A stretch of 6,731 nucleotides of DNA from DATJUC01 sp035502675 (lineage in GTDB: Bacteria; Vulcanimicrobiota; Vulcanimicrobiia; Vulcanimicrobiales; Vulcanimicrobiaceae), in contig DATJUC010000263.1 of assembly GCA_035502675.1 (NCBI GenBank), positions 1 to 6,731 on the forward strand, written 5' to 3'. Position 1 is the stretch's first letter, and every line of letters starts with the position of its first letter. Below are positions 1-6,731 of the stretch, in pieces. A model generated the notes under the pieces. The model was not told where the DNA came from and ran no database searches. It saw nothing but the letters and a program-made list of their open reading frames with translations. Both the position numbers and the translations under genes were made by a program.

Positions 1-1968
1 GAACGGCAGCGGCGGCCCTTCGGCCGCCACCACGCACTCGCCCGCGCAGCGAACGGCGCCGGCGTCCGCCGGCGGCTGCAGCCAGCGAAACTCGCGCGCG
101 TTGCCTCCGCCAATCCGTCTTCCGGTCGCCGCGTCCAGCAACGCGCCGCGCACCAACGCGAGGATGCGGTCGCCGCGAGCGAGGCTCAACGGCTGCGCCG
201 GCGAGGTCGTATACGCTCCGCCGTACGGCTGGCCGAAGGCGGCATGGGTTGCAAAAAAGAGCCTGGCGTCGACCCAGCCGTCCGACGGATCGGTTCCCGG
301 CGTAGGCGCTGCGGGCACGATCGTGCGAAGCGCGTCCGGTCCGATCAAACCGGCCCGGGCCGCGTCGACCGCCAACACGTTGCCCCCGCCGACGTTAGTC
401 AAGAGCGTGCCGACGGCATACCGCGACTGCACCGTGAGTTCGCCGACGGCGTTGAGGTGTTTGGCCGGTACGGATTCGCCGCAGGCCTGCGCGATCGGGC
501 GGCTCTTGACTTGGGCGCGCAGCGACGGCACGTCGGTGCACAGCCACGGGCGCGAGACGATTTCGCCGACCGAGAGCCCGCGCAGCGGCGCGTCGTCGCG
601 ATCGGACGCGTAGCGCGCGAGCGCGGTGACTGTGGGATACGATGGGATGTAGGCATTGACCGGTGCCACGTCGTTCGGCCGGTTGAAAACGTCGGGGTCC
701 GTGCCCGAGCCGGAGCCGTGGAATTGCAGCGGCTGAAACGCCGGCAGGAGCGCGAACCGAACGTTGGGCGGCACCGCAATCGTGCTAATCGGAATGGCGG
801 CGGACGGCACCCAAAAGCGCGCCGGCGGCGCGAGGCACCACGAGGCGAGCGCGACCGCTGCGGTGACTGCGGACGCGATCGCCATCCAGCGCGCACGCGA
901 GCTGCCCGCCGCGATCAGCGCCGCGTATCCGATCGCGGCGTACGCCAGCAGGTCGTAAAGCTCGCGAAAGAGGGCGGTCGCTTTGACGTGCGTGACGGCG
1001 AACGCATACGCGCCGGCGAGCGGCCCGTTGGTGCCCAGCGCGAAGGCGAACAGCAGCGCGAGCGCGATCGCCGTCGCGATCGCACGGCGGTCGCGCGCGA
1101 GGACCAAGCCGGCTGCGGCCACGCTTGCGAACAGCGTCCCCCCAAGCTCGCCGAGCCATCCCAGAGCGGCGTCGTACTGCGCGAAGTAACCGCCTAGCGC
1201 GAGCGCTGCCGGCGCGTGCAAGGATTGATTGCGCTCCCAATCGAGCGTGTACGGAATCGCTTGTAAGTCGCCGTAGCCGAGCGCTACCCCGATGACCACC
1301 GGTATCCCCGCGATCGCGGCGACCGCAAACGGCTGCCAAAGTCCGCCCAAGAACCACAGCAGCAGCGTTGCCGGCACGAGAACGGCGAAAAACTGCAGCT
1401 GTTGAACGACGGCGACCGCGGCCACGCACAACCGCAGCGGCGACGCGCTTTTGCCGCGCGTGCATTCGGCCGCGAACCACGCGCTGCCGGCGTACGAAAG
1501 CAGCATCGGAAGATGACCGGCCACCAGTTCGGTATACGTCCACGGATTGAACAACAGGATGGCGGACAGCGCGCAGCGCGCCACACCGCCGTTCGAGAAG
1601 GTTCGCGCGGCCGCGACTGCGACGATGCCCACGAGCGCCGCGAACGCGCCCAGGACGGCAACCGGCGGCAGCGCGACCGCCAGCGCGAGAATCGCAGCGT
1701 AGAACAGATAGTCGTTGGGATACAGGGTGGGGCCGCCGAGCCCGTCGTTACGCCACGTGCTCAAGCTCGATGCGGCGGCCGCGCGGAGCGCCGCCGGATC
1801 GGCCGACATCCACCAATCGTGGCGCATCGCCGGAACGCCCTTTGCGACGGTAAATGCGACGAAAATCGCGACAATTGTCGCCGAGATCGCAAGCGACAGC
1901 GGGCGTTCGAACGTGCGCGAGGCCAATAGCCGCAGCTTTGTGCGATTCCGCAGGAAGCCCTGCCGCAA
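1..1968 (-). CDS. Large multi-pass membrane protein, GT-C-type glycosyltransferase-like (3' end beyond window)
   Basis: This frame is open from a stop near 2025 down to base 1, giving about 656 residues from a TTG at 1968; the C-terminus lies beyond the window. Residue numbers use that start. A first membrane helix (about 24-42) is followed by a loop with an HDWW motif (D51). Further hydrophobic segments lie at about 83-118, 127-168, 177-233, 275-312, 338-355 and 361-377. From about 380 the protein is hydrophilic and probably exported, with cysteines at 477, 496, 641 and 645. An acidic residue in the first outer loop, a GHLPML segment (about 148) and LFRELYD (333-339) recall large GT-C enzymes that use polyprenyl-phosphate sugars. 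LFRELYD matches TVFRNGNDK in the plus-strand protein at 3147-6644, so I infer distant paralogy. No ATG precedes the first helix; TTG 1968, CTG 1953 and TTG 1926 are possible starts, none with a good ribosome site. Activity and sugar are unknown. YfhO-like membrane proteins are an alternative. Confidence 0.8.
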   Translation of the reverse strand, partial: MRQGFLRNRTKLRLLASRTFERPLSLAISATIVAIFVAFTVAKGVPAMRHDWWMSADPAALRAAAASSLSTWRNDGLGGPTLYPNDYLFYAAILALAVALPPVAVLGAFAALVGIVAVAAARTFSNGGVARCALSAILLFNPWTYTELVAGHLPMLLSYAGSAWFAAECTRGKSASPLRLCVAAVAVVQQLQFFAVLVPATLLLWFLGGLWQPFAVAAIAGIPVVIGVALGYGDLQAIPYTLDWERNQSLHAPAALALGGYFAQYDAALGWLGELGGTLFASVAAAGLVLARDRRAIATAIALALLFAFALGTNGPLAGAYAFAVTHVKATALFRELYDLLAYAAIGYAALIAAGSSRARWMAIASAVTAAVALASWCLAPPARFWVPSAAIPISTIAVPPNVRFALLPAFQPLQFHGSGSGTDPDVFNRPNDVAPVNAYIPSYPTVTALARYASDRDDAPLRGLSVGEIVSRPWLCTDVPSLRAQVKSRPIAQACGESVPAKHLNAVGELTVQSRYAVGTLLTNVGGGNVLAVDAARAGLIGPDALRTIVPAAPTPGTDPSDGWVDARLFFATHAAFGQPYGGAYTTSPAQPLSLARGDRILALVRGALLDAATGRRIGGGNAREFRWLQPPADAGAVRCAGECVVAAEGPPLPF

Positions 1969-1990
1969 ACGGCCGAACGGAACGAACGAC
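1969..1990. promoter_or_regulatory. Very short divergent gap; should hold or border promoters for both directions
   Basis: With the preferred starts, only 22 bp separate the divergent coding regions; the gap grows to at most about 80 bp if later starts (1926 on minus, ATG 2009 on plus) are used. I see no convincing -10/-35 pair on either strand. The stretch 1975-1988 holds the short run gaacg-gaacg-aacg. At least one promoter must overlap the coding end of the opposite gene, or the starts are wrongly placed. The regulatory role is inferred from gene orientation alone. Confidence 0.3.
1979..1982 (+). promoter_or_regulatory. Weak ribosome binding site for the TTG start at 1991
   Basis: GGAA lies 8 bases before the TTG at 1991. 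It is a poor match to the Shine-Dalgarno consensus, but it is the only purine-rich stretch at suitable spacing, so it mildly supports TTG 1991 over ATG 2009. Confidence 0.35.
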
Positions 1991-3154
1991 TTGCGCGATC
2001 GAATCCTGATGCTGGCCGGCAGCTACTATCCCGCAATCGGCGGCGGCGAGCTGCTGAACGCGCGTCACGCGCAGCTTTTGCGCGCAGCCGGTTTCGACGT
2101 TCGCGTCGTCACTGCGGGTCCGCGTGCGGCGGCGCTCGCGACCGACGCGTCGGGAACGCCGTTCGAGATCGTCGAAGGCCGTAACTTCGCAGGGTTTTCG
2201 GTCGTGCCGGCCGCCGCGATCGAGCGTTCGATCGAAGCCTTCGCGCCCACCCTGATCTATTGTGCGGGTCCCGAGCCCCACGACCTCTCGGCCGTGCGCG
2301 CCGCGACGCGCCGCCGGCTTCCCTGTGCGTTACTCTATCACGCCGACTTCCGCAGCGATCGGCTTCCATCGAGGCTGGCAACGCGCGCGTACGCCCGTTA
2401 CGTCGCGCGGCGATTCGGAGCGACGATCGTGACGACGCAAGCGTACCGGCAGCGTTTGGTCGGCCGCGGGCTGGATCCGCGGCGCGTCACGTGCGTGGGC
2501 ATGGGCGTCGACACCGAGTTTTTTACGCCGCCCCCGGCGCCGCGCTCGCACGATCGCGCGCGGCTGCTGTTCGTCGGCCGGCTGGATGCGAACCACACCT
2601 ACAAACGCTTGGATTTGCTGTTGCAGGCGAATGCCGAGCTCTTGCGCCGCGGCATCGCCGTCGATTTGACCGTGATCGGCGAGGGCGATCGCCGCGAAGC
2701 GTTCGAACGCCTCGCGCGCGAGCTGGGAACGCCGAACGCGACCTTTGCGGGCGCCGTCGACGATACGCGTCTGCGCCTCGCGTATCGCGAACACGATTTA
2801 TTGGTGCTGCCGTCGCCGAGTCCCAGCGAAGGCTTCGGACTGGTCGTGCTGGAGGCGTACGCCTGCGGTTGTCCGGTCGTTGCCAACGCGGCCGCCGGCT
2901 GCAGCGAAGCGGTTGCGGCATCGGGCGTCGGCGCGCTCTGGAAGGGCGCGGATGCGCCGGCGCTGGCCGCCGCCATCGAATCCGCGCTGCACGACGAACG
3001 TTCGCGCGCCGAAATCGCGGCCCGCGCGCGTGCGTACGCCGTCGCGGGCCACGCTTGGAGCTCGGTCGGAGAGCGGTTGTCGGCTGCGCTGTGCGAGCTC
3101 CTGGGTGCAGGAAAGCGCGTTCCGGCGGCGCGAATCGAGGGCGGCCATGCGTGA
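1991..3154 (+). CDS. GT4-family glycosyltransferase (group 1, GT-B fold)
   Basis: A 387-residue protein, normal length for retaining GT4 enzymes, which move a sugar from a nucleotide-sugar to an acceptor on the cytoplasmic face of the membrane. The N-terminal Rossmann domain opens with ILMLAGSYYP and a GGGE loop (residues 17-20). The C-terminal domain starts with LLFVGRLD (R197) and K205, the usual donor-phosphate contacts. It continues with VIGEGD and the family signature EGFGLVVLE, whose two glutamates of the E-x7-E motif are E280 and E288, followed by AYACGCPVV. TTG at 1991 is chosen because it gives the usual short start before the first beta-strand; ATG at 2009 would cut into that strand. 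In-frame codons further upstream (GTG 1940, ATG 1715) would overlap the divergent gene, and their extra residues do not resemble the family. Its 3' end overlaps the next gene by 8 bp, so the two are probably co-translated. Sugar specificity cannot be read from the sequence. Confidence 0.93.
   Translation: MRDRILMLAGSYYPAIGGGELLNARHAQLLRAAGFDVRVVTAGPRAAALATDASGTPFEIVEGRNFAGFSVVPAAAIERSIEAFAPTLIYCAGPEPHDLSAVRAATRRRLPCALLYHADFRSDRLPSRLATRAYARYVARRFGATIVTTQAYRQRLVGRGLDPRRVTCVGMGVDTEFFTPPPAPRSHDRARLLFVGRLDANHTYKRLDLLLQANAELLRRGIAVDLTVIGEGDRREAFERLARELGTPNATFAGAVDDTRLRLAYREHDLLVLPSPSPSEGFGLVVLEAYACGCPVVANAAAGCSEAVAASGVGALWKGADAPALAAAIESALHDERSRAEIAARARAYAVAGHAWSSVGERLSAALCELLGAGKRVPAARIEGGHA
3137..3141 (+). 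promoter_or_regulatory. Ribosome binding site for the large membrane protein
   Basis: GAGGG lies inside the 3' end of the glycosyltransferase gene, 5 bases before the ATG at 3147. It is a good Shine-Dalgarno match and fixes that ATG as the start, even though the frame stays open much further upstream (to ATG 2745). Confidence 0.7.
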
Positions 3155-6100
3155 CGCTTCGTCCGCGCGCGTTTTACGCGTGAGTCCCTGGTTGCTCTTG
3201 CTGCTGGGGATTCTGCCGGCGATCTCGTTCGCGCAGCACTTCGGCGGCCGCATGGTGCTGGGATGGGACAGCGAGCCGCCGTTGCGGCCCGATCTGTTCC
3301 TGCATTGGTCGCTTTCGACGTGGAACTGGCGCGCCTACCTCGGTCAGCCGAACGTCTTTCAAATCACGCAGGCACCCTTGGCGATCGTCTATCTCGTCTT
3401 TTCGGTCTTCGGCGTCGCGTTCGCCGACAAGGCGATGCTGACGGTGCTGTTCGTCGCGCCGGCCCTCACGATGTACTATTGCGTTCGCCGGATGTTCCCG
3501 CGCGAGCCGTGGATGGCGCTGCTGGCGGCCTGGTGTTACGCGCTCTCGCCGCTGCTCTTCGTACGCTACTACGTCCCGATCATGACGGTCCAGATGGATT
3601 ACGCGCTGCTGCCGCTGTTGACCAACGCGATGGTCGACGTCGCGCGCAACGGGGCGACGGCGAAGCGTCTGCTCCGGCTGGCCGCCGTCGAGATCCTGAT
3701 GTGGCCGTGCGCCAACAATCTCGCGTATTGGGTCGTTCCGTACGCGACCGCGTTCGCCGTCGCGTTCGCGCTGGGCGCGCGCTGGGTGCAGCTGCGCCGA
3801 GCGCTCGCAATCACGATACTCGTCAACCTGTTTTGGATCGTTCCGCTGGTGCTGTTCGGGTTGCTCTCGGGACGGAACGTCGAACGCGAGGCGATTACCA
3901 AAGCGTATACCGCCGGCGTACGCCAAGACGTTTCGGAAGGCTCCGGCCTGGCGTACACCCTGCGGATGTCCTCGCGCGCCGAAACCGGCGCCGGAGACTT
4001 TTACGGACCGTATTGGACCTACGCGCGCGCGCTCGAGAACGGCTTGGTCGCAGCGCCTTACTATGCCTGGGTGCTGTTGGCTGCGGTCGGGCTCGCACTG
4101 CGCCGGCACGACCGGCGAATCGCCGTCTGCGGCGTCTTGCTCTGCGTCGCGCTGTTCGTCATGAAAGGCGAGTCGCCGCCGCTGGGCGTGGTGCTGCAAG
4201 TCCTGTACCGCATTCCGCTGCTGGGAACGGTCTTCCGCAACGGCAACGACAAACTGATGCCGATGGCCGGCTTTGCGATGGCCGTCATGATCGCGGCCGC
4301 CACGGTCGCACTGGCGCGGCGAACCGCCTACGCCCGGCCGAGCTTCGCCGCAGTTCTGCTGGCCGTGCTGGCGATGGCGTTTCCGTATTGGACCGGGCAG
4401 ATGTTCATGGTGCGCCCGCACGGTCCGACGCTGTCGTCGATGCCGCCGCCCGAGGCATTTGCGTTTGCTCGCGGGCTCGACCGGCTGCCGTCTCGCGTGC
4501 TCTTCGTTCCGGTCAGCGACAATCCGCAGCTGCTTGCGACCACCTGGCGCTTCTTCGGGCCCAACGTGTACGGCAGCATGACCGACGCCGGCTTCGTCGC
4601 CAATCCCAACTCGACGCTGAACGCGCCCGGAGCGGACGACGTCACCGACGCGCTCTACCAGTCGATCGCCGATCGCGACGTCGCGACGTTCGCTGCGCTG
4701 ACCCGGGACGCCGGCGTGGGCTACGTGTTCGTCGCGCACGACATGGACGCAACGTATTACGGCGGCCCGTCTCCGGCGACGATGGACAGCTTTCTCGCGA
4801 ACCTTCCCGGAACGCAGGTCGCGTCGGCAGCCGGAAACTACACGCTGTGGAAACTGGATTGGGTCGGCGCCGTTCCGCTCGGACTGCAGCGCCGGCCGAT
4901 CGCCTCGTACGACGTACCGTTTGCCGAAGCCGTAGCGCTCGAACCGCGTTGCGGCGACGCCGCACTGGCGCTGGTCCCGCTGGCCAATAAGGCGTCGTGC
5001 ACGCTCCGGGAATCGACCAAGTTTTCCGACGATCCGAACGCGCCGGTCGTCGTCGATCCGGCCCGAGCGCGCCTGCGCGGCGGCCGGCTCGTCATCGAAC
5101 GCGACGACGGGGCGCGCGTCGCGGTCGCGATGCCGCCGGGAACGCGCGCCGTAAGCCTCGCGTCCGATACGATCGGGCCCGATCCGGTGCCGTTGTCGCT
5201 GACGCCGTGCCGGCGCTATCGCGCGCTCGCGTACGCGGCCGAAGGGCCGGCCGTGCCGATCGTGCCGACCTTCGCGTTTCCCGCGCCGGACGGCGCCTAC
5301 GTCCCGCTGCACGATCTGCAACCAAACGCCGATCTGATCGAACTGCCGGCGGCCGCCGACGGCATGGGCGCGAGCGTGACGGTTCAGGACCCGGTGACGT
5401 CGGATTCGGTGATCGACCTCAAACACATCGACGCCTCGGCGTTGCGTTTGCTGGTGACGCCGATGCCCGGGCGGGCGTATCAGCTGGTCTTCGGAACGGC
5501 GGGTCCGCCGCTGCCGGCGCGCAGCTTCGTTCGCTCGATCGCGTCGACGCCGATGCGCCGCGACGGTCAGCGTGACTTCATAGCGCCGCCCGAAAACGGC
5601 GCGTGCGCGGCGCCCGTTGCCGGGCGAGCGTACGAGGTCTTGAATCCGACGGTGACGGCGACGCTCGCGGTCGACGGACAACGGCTCCTGGTTCGGCGTC
5701 TGGGTGCACCGGCCGGCGAGATTACCGGCGTCCCGATCCGTTCGGGCAGCGAGATGGTAGGGGCCGGCATCGACGTCGCCGACCAGACCGGGTACGACCT
5801 CGGGATGCCCACCGGCGCACCGGTGACGCTGCATCTGTACCGCGCCGGACCGACGAGACGTTTGGCACTGCAGAAAATGCAAGGCGAATACGACCTCACC
5901 GTCAGCAACGCCGATCTTGCCGGCGGTACCGCGGCGTTGCGCGCCAACACCGAGTTCGATCAGTGGATGCGGATATCGCTGGACCGGCCCTGCAGCGACT
6001 TGTGCGTCGTGACGGTGCGCGCCTCGAGTCTGAGCGGACTCTTCGGACTGGCCGTGGTCGCGCGCGATTCGGGCCGGCTGATCGCCGAAGAGCGCTCCGT

Positions 6101-6644
6101 CAGCAAGCCGGCGATTTCGGTCGCCTTCCACGACGAGCCCGGGGATCCGAAGGATTTGTACGTCTACGTGCAGCCGTATCGCAACGGCGATTACTCGGCG
6201 CTGCAAGTGGGCTCGATCTCAATGACGCCGGTCGTTCCGATCGGCACCGCCAGCGTCACGTTGCCGCGAACGATTGCGACCTTGCCCAGCGATACGAAAT
6301 CGGTGCTCGTGAACGCCAACGCGGCACCCCCGGTGCGACTTCCGCCGTTCGACGGCACGCGGGTTGCGCCGGTCGCGGCGCCCACCGTTCTGGTGCTCGA
6401 CACGCAGTTCGACGCGCTTTGGACGACGCTCGTTCTTCGCGCGCAGGCGCCGTTCGTCTATTTTCCCGCGCACGTCGTCGCCGACGGCTATAAGAACGGT
6501 TGGATCGTTCCCGCCGGCATGAGCGGCGGGCTGGTGCATTTCTATCTGCTGGACCTGCTCGCGGCGATCGGCTTGGGGATCGTTGCGCTCACGCTGGCGT
6601 GGCTGATCGCCGGCTGGGTGCGAGAATCCGCGCGCGCGATGTGA
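3147..6644 (+). CDS. Giant membrane protein, AftD/DUF3367-like GT-C glycosyltransferase with large exported region
   Basis: 1165 residues. A helix at about 13-29 is followed by an outer loop with GWDSE (D41, E43). More membrane helices follow at about 76-113, 121-141, 150-165, 180-212, 218-240, 310-345, 370-390 and 400-415. Between them lie GDFYGPYW (from 283) and FRNGNDK (363-369). Residues about 416-1125 are hydrophilic, beta-rich in appearance and probably exported, with cysteines at 602, 618, 688, 820, 949 and 953. Near the end comes H1109-VVADGYKNGW-1119, then one last helix (about 1131-1155). This plan, GT-C helices, long outer region, an H..x..GY.NGW-type segment and a final helix, matches the big arabinofuranosyltransferase-like proteins (AftD/DUF3367), which use polyprenyl-phosphate sugars. 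That assignment is from recognition, not a search. Parts of the outer region (about 680-770, LTPCRRYRALAY through VIDLKHID) could be a carbohydrate-binding-type beta-sandwich. It overlaps the genes on both sides, indicating an operon. The sugar added is unknown; a YfhO-like membrane protein is an alternative. Confidence 0.9.
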   Translation: MRDASSARVLRVSPWLLLLLGILPAISFAQHFGGRMVLGWDSEPPLRPDLFLHWSLSTWNWRAYLGQPNVFQITQAPLAIVYLVFSVFGVAFADKAMLTVLFVAPALTMYYCVRRMFPREPWMALLAAWCYALSPLLFVRYYVPIMTVQMDYALLPLLTNAMVDVARNGATAKRLLRLAAVEILMWPCANNLAYWVVPYATAFAVAFALGARWVQLRRALAITILVNLFWIVPLVLFGLLSGRNVEREAITKAYTAGVRQDVSEGSGLAYTLRMSSRAETGAGDFYGPYWTYARALENGLVAAPYYAWVLLAAVGLALRRHDRRIAVCGVLLCVALFVMKGESPPLGVVLQVLYRIPLLGTVFRNGNDKLMPMAGFAMAVMIAAATVALARRTAYARPSFAAVLLAVLAMAFPYWTGQMFMVRPHGPTLSSMPPPEAFAFARGLDRLPSRVLFVPVSDNPQLLATTWRFFGPNVYGSMTDAGFVANPNSTLNAPGADDVTDALYQSIADRDVATFAALTRDAGVGYVFVAHDMDATYYGGPSPATMDSFLANLPGTQVASAAGNYTLWKLDWVGAVPLGLQRRPIASYDVPFAEAVALEPRCGDAALALVPLANKASCTLRESTKFSDDPNAPVVVDPARARLRGGRLVIERDDGARVAVAMPPGTRAVSLASDTIGPDPVPLSLTPCRRYRALAYAAEGPAVPIVPTFAFPAPDGAYVPLHDLQPNADLIELPAAADGMGASVTVQDPVTSDSVIDLKHIDASALRLLVTPMPGRAYQLVFGTAGPPLPARSFVRSIASTPMRRDGQRDFIAPPENGACAAPVAGRAYEVLNPTVTATLAVDGQRLLVRRLGAPAGEITGVPIRSGSEMVGAGIDVADQTGYDLGMPTGAPVTLHLYRAGPTRRLALQKMQGEYDLTVSNADLAGGTAALRANTEFDQWMRISLDRPCSDLCVVTVRASSLSGLFGLAVVARDSGRLIAEERSVSKPAISVAFHDEPGDPKDLYVYVQPYRNGDYSALQVGSISMTPVVPIGTASVTLPRTIATLPSDTKSVLVNANAAPPVRLPPFDGTRVAPVAAPTVLVLDTQFDALWTTLVLRAQAPFVYFPAHVVADGYKNGWIVPAGMSGGLVHFYLLDLLAAIGLGIVALTLAWLIAGWVRESARAM

Positions 6645-6731
6645 ACGTCGTCCTGCTCGTCCCCGAGATGCCGCCGGATTCGATCGGCGGCGGCGGCGTC
6701 GTCTTCGAAGCGCTGGCGAGCCGGCTCGCGC
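6641..6731 (+). CDS. Start of a second GT4-type glycosyltransferase (3' end beyond window)
   Basis: A GTG at 6641 overlaps the upstream TGA as GTGA, the classic 4-bp coupling arrangement. The 30 visible codons read NVVLLVPEMPPDSIGGGG and then VVFEALASRLA. A hydrophobic beta-strand, a PP-D-x-x-GG loop and an amphipathic helix form the usual N-terminus of GT4 (GT-B) glycosyltransferases, as in the gene at 1991-3154. An in-frame ATG at 6668 would lose the first beta-strand, so GTG is preferred. No strong ribosome site is visible, and translation may depend on coupling to the gene upstream. The catalytic half is outside the window, so the family call is likely but not proven. Confidence 0.7.
   Translation, partial: MNVVLLVPEMPPDSIGGGGVVFEALASRLA

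Noticed and set aside
11..28. GC-rich hairpin (7-bp stem, 4-base loop)
   Set aside because: It lies inside the coding frame of the minus-strand gene with no T-tract; chance pairing in GC-rich DNA is the simpler view.
244..1197. Plus-strand open frames at 101-613 and 244-1197
   Set aside because: Arg/Gly-rich low-complexity products lying opposite the continuous minus-strand membrane-protein frame; antisense shadows.
785..1661. Minus-strand open frames at 785-1543 and 1284-1661
   Set aside because: They are in other frames of the same strand as the real membrane-protein gene, and their products are Arg-rich without helices.
1715..1990. N-terminal extension of the GT4 gene to ATG 1715
   Set aside because: The extra 92 residues would overlap the divergent gene and do not resemble the family; the GT4 fold begins at about 2003.
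2745..3146. N-terminal extension of the giant protein to ATG 2745
   Set aside because: This stretch codes for the conserved end of the GT4 enzyme in another frame, and the extension is Arg-rich. A good ribosome site precedes ATG 3147.
3174..6206. A 1010-codon open frame on the minus strand opposite the giant membrane protein gene
   Set aside because: The product is rich in Arg, Gln, His and Asp with no domain-like pattern. It lies opposite a clear membrane-protein frame with good starts and overlaps. GC-rich codon use keeps this antisense frame free of stops.

Overview
The window comes from a high-GC bacterium (roughly two thirds G+C). Coding is dense, start codons are often not ATG, and genes overlap by a few bases. 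Phylum cannot be read from the sequence. Composition and gene style would suit several high-GC lineages, including Actinobacteria and uncultivated groups such as Eremiobacterota; this is only a guess. No rRNA, tRNA, mobile element or CRISPR array was seen.

Layout. (1) Positions 1968 down to 1, minus strand: a large multi-pass membrane protein with an exported C-terminal domain. It runs off the left edge and looks like a GT-C-type, lipid-linked-sugar glycosyltransferase. (2) A very short divergent gap, about 22 bp with the preferred start codons. (3) 1991-3154, plus strand: a complete GT4-family (GT-B fold) glycosyltransferase with a TTG start. (4) 3147-6644, plus strand: a 1165-residue membrane protein with about ten N-terminal membrane segments, a roughly 700-residue exported region with six cysteines, and one C-terminal membrane segment. 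It resembles the large GT-C proteins of the AftD/DUF3367 type and looks like a distant paralogue of gene 1. (5) 6641 to the right edge, plus strand: the first 30 codons of a second GT4-type glycosyltransferase.

The three plus-strand genes form a tight operon, with overlaps of 8 bp and 4 bp. The likely theme is assembly of a surface or exported glycan. The soluble GT4 enzymes would add sugars from nucleotide donors on the cytoplasmic side. The two big membrane proteins would move sugars from polyprenyl-phosphate carriers outside the membrane. The exact glycan, donors and acceptors cannot be deduced.

I found no evidence for a defence system or other exotic module. The points most worth a second look are the divergent pair of giant membrane proteins with shared motifs (FRxxxD and CxxxC), the large exported region of gene 4 in this list, and recurrent GCGATCGC octamers.
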